Below are positions 33,816 through 42,781 of a stretch of 64,000 nt of DNA, piece after piece (position 1 is the stretch's first letter; every line of letters starts with the position of its first letter). A program made the position numbers and the translations under genes. Source of the DNA: Eikenella glucosivorans (lineage in GTDB: Bacteria; Pseudomonadota; Gammaproteobacteria; Burkholderiales; Neisseriaceae); the NCBI RefSeq assembly GCF_016025525.2, contig NZ_JACSGR010000007.1, positions 1-64,000 of the forward strand, in the 5' to 3' direction. Under the pieces are notes generated by a model that saw only the letters and a program-made list of their open reading frames with translations, did not search any database and had not been told where the DNA came from.

Positions 33816-34973
33816 CTACCTGAAAGCCGCTTCCAGCGTTTGCACCACTTTGTCTTGCTCCGCTTCGCCCAGCTCGAAATACAGCGGGATGCTGATTGCG
33901 CCGGCGTAGTAGGCTTCGGCGGCGGGGAAGTCGCCCGTTTGGAAGCCGAAGTGCCGGCGGTAATACGGCTGGGTGTGCACGGGGATGTAGTGCACGTTCG
34001 CGCCGATGCCGTGCTGCCGCAGAAAATCGAACACCTGGCGGCGGGTTTTGCCGCTTTCAGGCAGCACTTGCACGGGGTAAAGGTGCAGGGCAGAGCGGTT
34101 TTGCGGGTTGCGCTGCGGCAGGATGAGCGGCAGCTTGGCGAGCAGGCGGTCGTAGCGCGCGGCGAGTTCGTGGCGGCGGGCGACAAATTCGTCGATGCGC
34201 TGCATCTGGCTCACGCCGAGGGCGGCTTGCAGCTCGGTCATGCGGTAGTTGTAGCCCAAATCGATTTGCTGGTAATACCACGCGCCATCGCTTTCGCCCA
34301 CCATTTCTTCGGGATTGCGCGTGATGCCGTGGCTGCGCAGCAGGGCGAGTTTGGCGGCGAGTTCGGTGCGGTTGGTGAGGGCTGCGCCGCCTTCGGCGGT
34401 GGTGATGATTTTGACGGGGTGGAAGCTGAATACGGTGATGTCGCTGTATTTGCAGTTGCCGATTTTGCCGCCTTGGTAGCTGCCGCCTATGGCGTGGGAC
34501 GCGTCTTCGATGATTTTGAAGCCGTATTCTTTGGATAATGCGTGGATTTTCTGCATATCGCAGGGCTCGCCGGAAAAGTGGACGGGCACGACGATTTTGG
34601 GCAGGCTGCCTGAAACCCGGGCGGCTTTGAGCTTGGCTTCCAGCGCGGCGGGGGACAAATTCAGCGTGTGCGGGTCGATGTCCACAAAATCCACGTCCGC
34701 GCCGCAATAGCGGGCGCAGTTGGCGGAGGCGGTGAAGGTGATGGGCGTGGTCCAGAGCGTGTCGCCTTTGCCCAGCCCGAGGGCGAGGCAGGCAAGATGC
34801 AGGGCGGAGGTGGCGGAATTGACGGCCACGGCGTGCGCCGCGCCGCAGTAGTCTTTCAGGCTGCCTTCAAAGGCGGGCACCTGCGGGCCTTGGGTGAGGA
34901 AGTCGGATTGGAGCACGCGCACGACGGCGGCGATGTCGGCTTCGGAGATGGTTTGTCGGCCGTAGGGAATCAT
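33816..34973 (-). CDS. pseC: UDP-4-amino-4,6-dideoxy-N-acetyl-L-altrosamine transaminase
   Basis: This 385-residue PLP enzyme aminates the 4-keto product of PseB, the second step of the pseudaminic acid route. It opens MIPYGRQTISEADIAAVVRVL and FLTQGPQVPAFE, with SATSALHLACLALG (cofactor phosphate), PITFTASANCARYCGADVDFVDID, IIEDASHAIGG and the Schiff-base lysine in FSFHPVKIITTAEGGA. The ATG at 34973 has an AAAGGAG ribosome binding site; the longer frame is DUS-derived. It contains one simDUS-type (34603-34614) and one kingDUS-type (34855-34866) sequence. It is separated from pseF by five unrelated genes. Confidence 0.95.
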   Translation of the reverse strand: MIPYGRQTISEADIAAVVRVLQSDFLTQGPQVPAFEGSLKDYCGAAHAVAVNSATSALHLACLALGLGKGDTLWTTPITFTASANCARYCGADVDFVDIDPHTLNLSPAALEAKLKAARVSGSLPKIVVPVHFSGEPCDMQKIHALSKEYGFKIIEDASHAIGGSYQGGKIGNCKYSDITVFSFHPVKIITTAEGGAALTNRTELAAKLALLRSHGITRNPEEMVGESDGAWYYQQIDLGYNYRMTELQAALGVSQMQRIDEFVARRHELAARYDRLLAKLPLILPQRNPQNRSALHLYPVQVLPESGKTRRQVFDFLRQHGIGANVHYIPVHTQPYYRRHFGFQTGDFPAAEAYYAGAISIPLYFELGEAEQDKVVQTLEAAFR

Positions 34974-35102
34974 TTGGAGTTTCTCCTTTAAGGTAAGGGT
35001 TTTCAGGTAGCCTTTTGGAAGGAGAGGGGCTACCTGAAATTTTTTTGGCAATAAACCAAAATGGCTACGCTCAGTTTTCAGGTAGCCTATGCGGTTTGGG
35101 CA

Positions 35103-35999
35103 TTAAAAACCTGTGATGCGGATGATGTCAACCGTGCGGAGATGGTCGGCGAGCAGTTGGCGCAGGTGGATGCCGGCGCGCAAATTATCCTGCTCAAAAT
35201 TTGGGTTGCCGGCATTTTTATTTTGCAACGCCTGCTCCCATTCCCGTTCGCGCTTTCGGTGTTCGGCCAGCAGGCCGGCAAGGTCATAGGTGGTTTCGCC
35301 CACCGGTGTGCCGTCTTTATCCACCATGTCTTGAACAACGGGATAAAAATCGGGAAAGCCGGTTTGGATTTGGCGGATGCGCTCTGCCATGGCGTTCATC
35401 AGGCGATGGTGGAAATCGTATGCTTCGCGCATAAAATCGCGGTGACTGATAACGAAAACGGCCTCACCCGCGTGCCGAAAGTAGGGTACGCCGTGTTCGT
35501 TTTTGTGCCTGCCGTCCCAATAAATATAGATTTCATCGGCATAACGCCACACGCGGAATTCGGGCATCAACATATGGCCGCTGCCGAAATTCCCATACCG
35601 AAACATACATTTTTCCAATAATTCGATGTCTTCATCAAGTATTGGATTATCCCAATGTTTTTTATCGGCCAAACGGTGCACAGTGGGATTGAGCAGGCAT
35701 TGGTGTTCTATTTCGCCCACATTGCACCATGTGTATGGCAGGGCGTCGTACAGCAGGTCTTCATACAGGCGCACGATGTAGTAGTCGGGTTCGCAAAAGG
35801 GCAGGCCGTTTTTACGGGCTTGCTGTTTGAGCTGCGCCTGTTCTGCTGCGGTGAAACTGTCGGGATGGTAGGACAACAGCCGCTTGCCGTTGATGCAGAT
35901 GTTGTAGCTGCCGTCGGTCAGCCAAAACCAGCTTGGGCTGGAGTGGTTGAATTCCAGGGTTTGTTTGATGTTTTTGAGGGTGAAGTCGAATAGGGGCAT
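35103..35999 (-). CDS. Hypothetical protein, possibly DUF5984-like
   Basis: This 298-residue soluble protein is rich in Tyr, Trp, His and acidic residues. It starts MPLFDFTLKNIKQTLEF followed by WFWLTDGSYNICINGKRLL, then has a middle part (MLMPEFRVWRYADEIYIYWDGR) and a helical, charged C-terminus. The LTDG..Y...G..LL start reminds me of DUF5984, but I am not certain. Proteins of this type are often accessory and of unknown function. It lies between pseC and pseB on the same strand, so it may be in the same transcript. A role in glycan synthesis is not supported. Confidence 0.65.
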   Translation of the reverse strand: MPLFDFTLKNIKQTLEFNHSSPSWFWLTDGSYNICINGKRLLSYHPDSFTAAEQAQLKQQARKNGLPFCEPDYYIVRLYEDLLYDALPYTWCNVGEIEHQCLLNPTVHRLADKKHWDNPILDEDIELLEKCMFRYGNFGSGHMLMPEFRVWRYADEIYIYWDGRHKNEHGVPYFRHAGEAVFVISHRDFMREAYDFHHRLMNAMAERIRQIQTGFPDFYPVVQDMVDKDGTPVGETTYDLAGLLAEHRKREREWEQALQNKNAGNPNFEQDNLRAGIHLRQLLADHLRTVDIIRITGF

Positions 36000-36009
36000 G
36001 GGCTTTTGT

Positions 36010-36042
36010 TTTCAGGTAGCCTCTAAGCAGGCTACCTGAAAA
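36010..36042. repeat. Outward inverted DUS pair
   Basis: TTTTCAGGTAGCCT and AGGCTACCTGAAAA are separated by a few bases, just upstream of the 35103-35999 gene and downstream of the small membrane protein gene. A hairpin terminator for the latter is possible. Confidence 0.55.
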
Positions 36043-36197
36043 TTATTCTTTACTTAAATATAGCCACTTCCTACGCTCCTATTTACATTGACCGATCTTG
36101 CTCGATTTGCTGAGGTCTTGATTGCATAGGGACGGGGGAAACTCGCGGCTGTGTGTATTGGATGCAGGTATATTTTGTTCCGCCACTTCTTCTTTTC

Positions 36198-36572
36198 TCA
36201 ACCCTGCACACCCAGCACCAACAAACCGTAGGCAAACCACAGCCACAGTGCAAACGAAACCAACCGCCTGCCAGTGGCGGTATGCCGTTTCAGGCAGCCT
36301 GCAAGCAACGCGGCAGCGATAATCAACAGCACAGCAACGGTATATTCGAGCGGTATATTCGGAAAAGCGAATACGCCGCGCCAAGCGAGTGTGCCGCCGA
36401 GCAGCCAAAGCAGTAGTGGTGAAAACAAGGCGGAAAGTGCTTCGGGCAATGCCGCCTTGCCACTCCAAAGCAGCGGAACCGCGTGCGGTAGAACAAACAA
36501 CTCCAGCAGCAGTAAGCTACACAAATGCGGCAGCAGGATGGTTTTCAGCCAAACTTTCATGATGGTCGGCAT
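36198..36572 (-). CDS. Small hypothetical membrane protein
   Basis: The protein has about 124 residues with three to four hydrophobic helices: TILLPHLCSLLLLELFVL, LFSPLLLWLLGGTLAW, YTVAVLLIIAAALLAG and SFALWLWFAYGLLVLGV. The start is uncertain: ATG at 36572 or 36560, or GTG further up, none with a good ribosome binding site. I do not recognise it. It lies between pseB and the 35103-35999 gene on the same strand and holds a simDUS-type sequence (36289-36300). Confidence 0.55.
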   Translation of the reverse strand: MPTIMKVWLKTILLPHLCSLLLLELFVLPHAVPLLWSGKAALPEALSALFSPLLLWLLGGTLAWRGVFAFPNIPLEYTVAVLLIIAAALLAGCLKRHTATGRRLVSFALWLWFAYGLLVLGVQG

Positions 36573-36704
36573 GGATTTCACGGCAATACGGTTTCAGGCT
36601 ACCTGAAAATTCATCCAGGCATTTTGGCTTCGCAGAAACTCTACCTTGCTTCGCAAAACATCATTTTAACTTCGTTGAAGCTGCGCTTTCAGGTAGCCTT
36701 CCCA

Positions 36705-37703
36705 TCAAATCGCGCCGATTTTCCCTTTATTCTGTTCAATCCACGCCTGCAACGCCCCGCGCGACATCCATTCCGTATTGTTGTCGCTGGCATACACAAA
36801 CCCTTCCGGCACTTTCACGCCGTTTTTGATGCGTTCCGGCGTTTCGTCCCAGCCGTTGATGGCGGGCAGGATTTTGAAGTGTTCGGGGTATTCGTAGGTG
36901 TGGAACGAATCTTCCGTGCCAATCATCTGCTCGTGCAGCTTCTCGCCGGGGCGGATGCCCACGGTTTCCTGACGGCATTCAGGCGCGACGGCGGCGGCCA
37001 GCTCGCAAATGTTCATCGACGGGATTTTCTTCACATAAATTTCGCCGCCCACCATGTCCTCAAACGCGTGCCACACCAGCTCCACGCCCTGTTCCAGCGA
37101 AATCATGAAGCGCGTCATGCGCGGGTCGGTAATCGGCAGCACGCCGGTGTGCCGCTGCGACAGGAAAAACGGGATGACGGAGCCGCGCGAACCCATCACG
37201 TTGCCGTAGCGCACCACGGCGAAGCGGCTGCCGTGTTCGCCGGAATAGGCGTTGCCCGCCACAAAAAGCTTGTCGCTGGCAAGCTTGGTCGCGCCGTACA
37301 GGTTCACGGGGCTGCTGGCCTTGTCGGTGGACAGGGCGACCACACGCTTCACGCCTTTGTCGATGCAGGCGTCAATCAGGTTCATCGCGCCGTTGATGTT
37401 GGTTTTCACGCACTCGAACGGGTTGTATTCGGCGGTGGGGACGATTTTGGTGGCGGCGGCATGGACGACGTAATCCACGCCGTCGAGCGCGCGGTACAGG
37501 CGCTCTTTGTCGCGCACGTCGCCGATGAAGAAACGCACGCGTTTGTCGCCTTGGAATTTTTTCGCCATCTCCCACTGCTTCATTTCGTCGCGGGAAAAGA
37601 TGATGATTTTTTTGGGGTTGTATCGGGCCAGCGTCATCGGCACGAAGGTGTTGCCAAACGAGCCGGTGCCGCCGGTGATGAGGAGGGTGGAGTGGGTGAG
37701 CAT
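36705..37703 (-). CDS. pseB: UDP-N-acetylglucosamine 4,6-dehydratase (inverting)
   Basis: This 332-residue short-chain dehydrogenase performs the first committed step of pseudaminic acid synthesis, giving UDP-2-acetamido-2,6-dideoxy-L-arabino-4-hexulose. The N-terminal LLITGGTGSFGNTFV binds NADP. IFSRDEMKQWEMAKKF and STDKASSPVNLYGATKLASDKLF contain the active-site Asp-Lys and Tyr-x-x-x-Lys residues. RYGNVMGSRGSVIPFF and IRPGEKLHEQMIG are typical of PseB/FlaA1. It is the promoter-proximal gene of the leftward pse set, with a TATAAT box about 85 bases upstream. Confidence 0.96.
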   Translation of the reverse strand: MLTHSTLLITGGTGSFGNTFVPMTLARYNPKKIIIFSRDEMKQWEMAKKFQGDKRVRFFIGDVRDKERLYRALDGVDYVVHAAATKIVPTAEYNPFECVKTNINGAMNLIDACIDKGVKRVVALSTDKASSPVNLYGATKLASDKLFVAGNAYSGEHGSRFAVVRYGNVMGSRGSVIPFFLSQRHTGVLPITDPRMTRFMISLEQGVELVWHAFEDMVGGEIYVKKIPSMNICELAAAVAPECRQETVGIRPGEKLHEQMIGTEDSFHTYEYPEHFKILPAINGWDETPERIKNGVKVPEGFVYASDNNTEWMSRGALQAWIEQNKGKIGAI

Positions 37704-37787
37704 AGAGAACCTATTGTTTAGCCATATAGAATACCTGCCGCCGCAACAGAATCAACCTCATGGCAACAGGATCATCAGAAACTGCGG

Positions 37788-37793
37788 ATTATA
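37788..37793 (-). promoter_or_regulatory. Probable -10 box of pseB
   Basis: On the minus strand GGTGCTATAATCCGC has a perfect TATAAT. It implies a leader of about 80 bases before the pseB ATG. No convincing -35 was found. Confidence 0.45.
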
Positions 37794-37982
37794 GCACCGG
37801 CATCAGGCTGCTTCTATCGTGCAACAGGCTACCTGAAAACGAACGGAGTGAGTTTCTGCGAAGCTAAAACGCGGCTTCAACAAAATCCAAACCGGCAGGC
37901 GCGCACAAACCCTATACCCCATACCGAATAAAACTTGCATTACAATACCGCCTTTCCACCCGTCGCCGCCATACCTAAACTT

Positions 37983-38513
37983 ATGCCTGCCGCTCCCGAC
38001 CTCACTCTGTTCCTCATCCGGGATTCCGCCGAGCCGGAAATGTGGATCGACACTTGGGCGCGCAGCTATCCCTTGGTGCAAACTCTTGCCTGCTCTGCTG
38101 GCGAGAGCATCAGTGGCTGGCAAACCCGTATCAACTCCGCCTGGCAGCAGATACCCGAACAAGCGATGATTGTGGCGCACGGGGCAGGCACGGTGGCCGC
38201 GATGGCATGGCAGTTTCAAAACAGCCTGGTCAATCAGCAGCGCATCCGCGGCATGATCCTCGTTTCACCCTTGCAATCCGCCTGTACCGACGACGCGCAC
38301 CACACCCTGCAACGCGCCCGCACCAACTGCAAAGCTGCCCTTGTGATCGGGCAAGGTGAAAACCCCCTCTGCCCTACTGCATGGGCAGCGAAAATGGCCG
38401 ATCTGTGGCAGGCACGCTTGCTGCGCGCCCCGCAATCCGGCCACCTCAACCAACGCTTTGGCGGCTGGCAGTGGGGCATGCAGCTGATGCAGGAAATGCT
38501 GCACGCCAACTAA
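37983..38513 (+). CDS. RBBP9/YdeN-like alpha/beta hydrolase fold protein lacking the nucleophile serine
   Basis: This 176-residue protein follows the small RBBP9/YdeN serine hydrolase plan: LFLIRDSAEPEMWIDTWARSYP, MIVAHGAGTVAAMAWQ, GMILVSPLQS, ALVIGQGENPLCP and APQSGHLNQRFG with the late His. At the nucleophile elbow, where the family has GHSxG, this protein reads AHGAG, so the serine is replaced by glycine. It may be a non-catalytic relative. The ATG at 37983 is preferred as the conserved sequence starts there. It is upstream of rplM-rpsI but separate from that operon. Confidence 0.75.
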   Translation: MPAAPDLTLFLIRDSAEPEMWIDTWARSYPLVQTLACSAGESISGWQTRINSAWQQIPEQAMIVAHGAGTVAAMAWQFQNSLVNQQRIRGMILVSPLQSACTDDAHHTLQRARTNCKAALVIGQGENPLCPTAWAAKMADLWQARLLRAPQSGHLNQRFGGWQWGMQLMQEMLHAN

Positions 38514-38665
38514 ACCTAACTGCCGCATTTGCACTGTGCCGAAACAACCATTTTTCAGGTAGCCCCATTCAAATTACAGCCCGCATACCCACATCTGCCT
38601 GTGCCAAAAAAACACGACTTATTCCTCACCGCACACCCGGATTCCATTTCCACTCAGGATAAACA

Positions 38666-38694
38666 TTGACAGTATCCGGCAGAGTCTTTAAAAT
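38666..38694 (+). promoter_or_regulatory. Strong sigma-70 promoter of rplM-rpsI
   Basis: TTGACA and TAAAAT are separated by 17 bases. The -10 box lies 36 bases before the rplM ATG. Confidence 0.85.
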
Positions 38695-38729
38695 TAAAGT
38701 TTTCTTATATTAATTTGGATTTTCCTGCT

Positions 38730-39158
38730 ATGAAAACCTTCTCAGCCAAACCGCACGAGGTGAAGCGCGAATGGTATGTCATTGATGCCCAAGACAAAGT
38801 TCTGGGTCGAGTGGCTGCCGAAGTCGCCCGTCGCTTGCGTGGCAAACACAAGCCCGAGTACACCCCGCACGTGGATACCGGCGATTACATCATTGTAATC
38901 AATGCCGACAAACTGCGTGTTACCGGTGACAAAAACGAAGGCAAAATCTACTACCGCCATTCCGGCTTCCCCGGCGGCATCTACCAACGCACCTTCAAAG
39001 AAATGCAAGACAAATTCCCGGGGCGCACCTTGGAACAAGCCGTTAAAGGCATGCTGCCCAAAGGCCCCTTGGGCTACGCCATGATCCGCAAGCTGAAAGT
39101 GTACGCAGGCAGCGAACACCAGCACGCCGCCCAACAACCCAAAGCATTGGAAATTTAA
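38730..39158 (+). CDS. rplM: 50S ribosomal protein L13
   Basis: This 142-residue protein is the standard length. It starts [29 protein letters not shown], with [26 protein letters not shown] and [18 protein letters not shown] as conserved blocks. L13 is an early assembly protein of the large subunit that binds 23S rRNA. A near-perfect promoter precedes it, and it forms the usual two-gene operon with rpsI 12 bases downstream. The ATG at 38730 matches the known L13 start. Confidence 0.98.
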   Translation: MKTFSAKPHEVKREWYVIDAQDKVLGRVAAEVARRLRGKHKPEYTPHVDTGDYIIVINADKLRVTGDKNEGKIYYRHSGFPGGIYQRTFKEMQDKFPGRTLEQAVKGMLPKGPLGYAMIRKLKVYAGSEHQHAAQQPKALEI

Positions 39159-39170
39159 GGACACGACATT

Positions 39171-39563
39171 ATGAACGGTAAATACTACTACGGCACCGGC
39201 CGTCGCAAGAGTTCTGTGGCTCGCGTGTTCCTGCAGAAGGGTTCCGGCCAGATTACGGTAAACGGCCGTCCGGTTGACGAATTTTTCGCCCGCGAAACCA
39301 GCCGCATGGTGGTGCGCCAACCTTTGGTACTGACTGAAAACGCCGAAGCGTTCGACATCATGGTAAACGTGGTGGGCGGCGGCGAAACCGGCCAGTCTGG
39401 TGCCATCCGTCATGGCATCACCCGCGCCCTGATCGACTATGATGCCGGTTTGAAACCCGCTCTGTCTCAGGCCGGCTTCGTTACCCGCGATGCCCGCGAA
39501 GTGGAACGCAAAAAGTTCGGTCTGCGCAAAGCACGCCGTGCCAAACAGTTCTCCAAACGCTAA
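39171..39563 (+). CDS. rpsI: 30S ribosomal protein S9
   Basis: This 130-residue protein begins [33 protein letters not shown] and ends in the basic tail [13 protein letters not shown], whose last residues reach the P-site tRNA in the decoding region. [20 protein letters not shown] and [16 protein letters not shown] are conserved. It is the second gene of the rplM-rpsI operon and is followed by a short intrinsic terminator. Confidence 0.98.
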   Translation: MNGKYYYGTGRRKSSVARVFLQKGSGQITVNGRPVDEFFARETSRMVVRQPLVLTENAEAFDIMVNVVGGGETGQSGAIRHGITRALIDYDAGLKPALSQAGFVTRDAREVERKKFGLRKARRAKQFSKR

Positions 39564-39580
39564 TCAGCCTAGGCAAAACA

Positions 39581-39608
39581 AAAGAGTCGGATTATTCCGG
39601 CTCTTTTT
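39581..39608 (+). terminator. Intrinsic terminator of rplM-rpsI
   Basis: AAAGAGTCGG pairs with CCGGCTCTTT (one G-T pair) around a 6-base loop and leads into TTTT, 18 bases after the rpsI stop. Confidence 0.8.
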
Positions 39609-39829
39609 GTTTATGCTGATTTGGTTGCCAAATTTTCAGGTAGCCTCAAGGGCTACCTGAAAACTACCCTAAACACATAATCAATAATCGCATTAAAGGC
39701 TACCTGAAAATGTGGGCTTCAGCATAAAACGTAACGCAGCGGCATTTCTGCCCTGCCCAAACCCCGTACACTATGGCCCAAATTTTTCAGGTAGCCTTTA
39801 CTTTGTCCGGCGAATTTAGCCGGAGGCAT

Positions 39830-41728
39830 TTATTTGTCTAAAGCCAGCAGCAAGCCGTTCATCCGTTTCACGAATGCGGCTGGGTTATCCAGCTTGCCGC
39901 CTTCTGCCAGCAAAGCCTGCTCATACACCAGCTCGGCCAAATCGGCACGTTGCGCTTCATTGTCTGATTCGGTGATTTTGCGGATGAGCAGGTGGTTTGG
40001 GTTGATTTCCAGCGTCGGTTTGCCGGTGGGAATCTGCCCGGCGGCGCCGGCGGCTTCCAGCATCCGTGCCAAGTGCTGGCTCATATCGTGCTCACCCACC
40101 ACCAGGCAGGCCGGGCTTTCGGTGAGGCGTGAAGTGGCGCGCACCCCGGCTACTTTATCGCCCAACACGGCTTGGATAGCGGCGGCCACGTCTTTGCCCG
40201 CTTCTTCGGCCTTGGCCTGCTCGGCTTTCTCCGCCTCGTCGGTGAGGCCGCCCAAATCGAGCGCACCCTTGGCCACACTGGCCAGCGGCTTGCCTTCAAA
40301 CTCAAACAGGCTGCCCACCACCCATTCGTCCACGCGGTCAGTGAGCAGCAGCACTTCCACGCCTTTCTTGGCAAACACTTCCAAGTGCGGACTATTTTTA
40401 GCGGCGGCGTAGCTGTCGGCAGTGATGTAGTAGATCTTGTCTTGACCTTCTTTCATGCGCGAAATGTAGTCGGCCAGGCTCACGTTTTGCTCGGCGTTGT
40501 CGTTGTGTGTGCTGGCGAAGCGGCACAGGGCGGCGATTTTGTCTTTGTTGGCAAAGTCTTCACCGATGCCTTCTTTCAGCGCATTACCAAAAGCTTGCCA
40601 AAATTCGGCATATTTTTCCGGCTGGTTTTTCTGCAAATCATCCAGTAGCGAGAGCACTTTTTTCACGCTGCCGGCGCGGATGGCATCTAAATCTTTGCTT
40701 TCCTGCAATATTTCCCGCGATACGTTTAGCGGTAGGTCGCTGCTGTCGATGACGCCTTTCACCCAGCGTAGATAGAGCGGCATCAGCTTTTTGGCATCGT
40801 CCATGATGAACACGCGCTTCACATACAGCTTCACGCCGTGCTTGGGATCGCGCTCGTAGAGGTCATACGGGGCGCGTTTGGGGATGTAGAGCAGGCCGGT
40901 GTAGTCTTGGCGGCCTTCCACTTTGAAATGCGTCCAAGCCAGCGCGTTGTCGAAATCGTGGGCGACGTGTTTGTAGAACTCTTGGTATTGCTCGTCGGTA
41001 ATCTCTTGTTTCGGCAGCGTCCACAGTGCCTGGGCGCGGTTGACCACTTCCAGCTCGTTTGAGGGCTTGGGATTGCCTTCTTCATCGTATTCCGGCGCTT
41101 TTTTCATGTAGATGGGCACGGAAATGTGGTCGCTGTAGGTGGTGACGATGCGACGCAGCGCCCAGTCGGAAAGCAGTTCGTCTTGGTCGGCTTTCAGGTG
41201 CAGGGTAACGCGGGTGCCGCGTTCGGCTTGCTCGATCGGCTCCACAGTGAATTCGCCATCACCGGCGGAAACCCAGCGCACGCCTTGGTTGGCGGCCAGC
41301 CCGGCACGGCGGCTTTCCACGGTAACCTGATCGGCCACGATGAAGGCGGAATAGAAGCCGACGCCGAATTGTCCGATGAGGTGGGCATCTTTCTGTGCAT
41401 CGCCGGTGAGCTGCTCGAAGAAGGCTTTGGTGCCGGATTTGGCGATGGTGCCGAGGTGTTCAACGATTTCGGCTTCGCTCATGCCGATGCCGTTGTCGGC
41501 CACGGTGAGGGTACGCGCTTCGCGGTTGGCGGTAATGGTAATGGCCAGCTCGCCGCCGCCTTCCAGCAAATCGGGGCGGTTTAGCGCTTCGAAGCGCAGT
41601 TTGTCGCAGGCGTCGGCAGCGTTAGATACCAGCTCACGCAGGAAAATTTCTTTGTTGGAATAAAGGGAGTGGATCATCAACTGCAAGAGTTGTTTGACTT
41701 CGGTTTGGAATGCATGGGTTTGTTTCAT
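39830..41728 (-). CDS. htpG: Hsp90-family chaperone HtpG
   Basis: This 632-residue ATP-dependent chaperone has the GHKL ATPase motifs at the N-terminus: [45 protein letters not shown] and [17 protein letters not shown]. The middle domain follows ([25 protein letters not shown]) and then a C-terminal dimerisation domain. It is bacterial in form, without the charged linker or MEEVD tail. It stands alone. The leader is about 500 bases of DUS-rich DNA with no obvious heat-shock promoter that I can defend. Confidence 0.97.
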   Translation of the reverse strand: MKQTHAFQTEVKQLLQLMIHSLYSNKEIFLRELVSNAADACDKLRFEALNRPDLLEGGGELAITITANREARTLTVADNGIGMSEAEIVEHLGTIAKSGTKAFFEQLTGDAQKDAHLIGQFGVGFYSAFIVADQVTVESRRAGLAANQGVRWVSAGDGEFTVEPIEQAERGTRVTLHLKADQDELLSDWALRRIVTTYSDHISVPIYMKKAPEYDEEGNPKPSNELEVVNRAQALWTLPKQEITDEQYQEFYKHVAHDFDNALAWTHFKVEGRQDYTGLLYIPKRAPYDLYERDPKHGVKLYVKRVFIMDDAKKLMPLYLRWVKGVIDSSDLPLNVSREILQESKDLDAIRAGSVKKVLSLLDDLQKNQPEKYAEFWQAFGNALKEGIGEDFANKDKIAALCRFASTHNDNAEQNVSLADYISRMKEGQDKIYYITADSYAAAKNSPHLEVFAKKGVEVLLLTDRVDEWVVGSLFEFEGKPLASVAKGALDLGGLTDEAEKAEQAKAEEAGKDVAAAIQAVLGDKVAGVRATSRLTESPACLVVGEHDMSQHLARMLEAAGAAGQIPTGKPTLEINPNHLLIRKITESDNEAQRADLAELVYEQALLAEGGKLDNPAAFVKRMNGLLLALDK

Positions 41729-42243
41729 GATGTTTGACTGAATGTGGTGAAAACGATGCTGTGCAAAATAGGGATGGGGCGGCTGGTTTCAAGGGCGGAA
41801 CCGGCGGCCCAGCAATTTGGATTATGCAAAGAGGCAGGATTTTCAGGTAGCCTTTGCCTCATCGGCAGGCTACCTGAAAATTGACTCGGCTCGCAGCAAG
41901 CAGAAATTTTTTCAGGTAGCCTTCTTCTATCAATAGGCTACCTGAAAAAACTGTGGATACAGACAAGCGACTGTCTGCACGTGCAATAAGTGGCCCGGAT
42001 TGCGGCTGAAAATTTTCAGGTAGCCGCTAGGCTTACTTGCCTAAACCCGGCGATGCCAGCGAGGCCTGAACCACTTCCTCACCCAAAGAATTGGCATCGG
42101 GCAGATAAGGGGAAAGCAACGGAACCGCAAGTCAGCACAGAGAGCAAGGCAAAGCAACGCAGTCCTGATACAAACTTAATCCGCTATAAACAAAGCCGCA
42201 TCCGTTTATCACTGGATGCGGCAGCATTTATGCAGGCAACGGC
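41729..42243. other. DUS-rich intergenic region between htpG and rpsT
   Basis: About 515 bases contain five DUS copies, mostly as inverted pairs (41838/41867, 41908/41934), a single one near 42012, and a Correia element remnant at the right. No gene is supported; the ATG-started frame at 41990-42247 covers repeat DNA. Confidence 0.6.
42126..42188. mobile_element. Remnant of one half of a Correia element
   Basis: CGCAAGTCAGCACAGAGAGCAAGGC is followed by AAAGCAACGC and the end CAAACTTAATCCGCTATA. This follows one half of the Correia consensus with several changes; the other terminal repeat is missing. Confidence 0.65.
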
Positions 42244-42507
42244 TTAGGCCATGGCTTTGATTTTGGCGGCCAAGCGGCTCTTATGGCGGGCAGCCTTGTT
42301 TTTGTGGAACACGCCTTTGTCGGCAATGCGGTCCATCACTTTGGTGGCAGCCACGAATTCGGCTTGGGCGGCGGCTTTGTCGCCACTTTCAACAACTTTC
42401 AAAACTTTCTTTACCGCAGTGCGGAAAGCAGTACGCAGGCTGGCATTGTGTGCACGGTTTTTCTGCGACTGGCGGGCGCGTTTGCGTGCCTGGGCGCTAT
42501 TGGCCAT
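42244..42507 (-). CDS. rpsT: 30S ribosomal protein S20
   Basis: This 87-residue basic helical protein starts [25 protein letters not shown], the classic S20 N-terminus, and ends [17 protein letters not shown]20 binds 16S rRNA early in 30S assembly. The ATG at 42507 has CAGGAG upstream. An unusually good promoter lies about 45-70 bases before the start. It is transcribed alone. The longer open frame upstream is not used. Confidence 0.97.
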   Translation of the reverse strand: MANSAQARKRARQSQKNRAHNASLRTAFRTAVKKVLKVVESGDKAAAQAEFVAATKVMDRIADKGVFHKNKAARHKSRLAAKIKAMA

Positions 42508-42550
42508 ATGAAAAATCTCCTGATAAGTAAATAAAATCCGTAAGCGCGGC

Positions 42551-42579
42551 ATTTTACTGGCGATGTTGCCTAAATGCAA
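42551..42579 (-). promoter_or_regulatory. Sigma-70 promoter of rpsT
   Basis: On the minus strand TTGCAT and TAAAAT are separated by 17 bases, giving a leader of about 35-40 bases. Confidence 0.75.
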
Positions 42580-42781
42580 GCAGGTATCGGCGCTTTTCCA
42601 ACGGAGTGCGGCGGGTGGGCGGACATACAACAAAGCGCCGGCGGAAAGGCTGCCTGAAAGCATACGCCTCAATGCGAGTTGAAGCGATGTTTCGGCGCAG
42701 CCAACGCTGGGATTTTGCGCAGTTAACATTCCGGCAGTGGCAAATCGCCTGCTTTCAGGCGGCCATGATGCCCAGCCGGCC

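Noticed and set aside
19409..37703. Sialic acid (neuB/neuA) or legionaminic acid interpretation of the nonulosonate genes
   Set aside because: The dehydratase and transaminase are PseB and PseC types, the synthase has the PseI-specific KGGLWDGQTL segment, and PseG/PseH are present. The GT52 gene alone suggests sialic acid, which is not enough.
41990..42247. Plus-strand ORF of 85 codons before rpsT
   Set aside because: It consists of DUS and Correia-remnant DNA and has no ribosome binding site or family resemblance.
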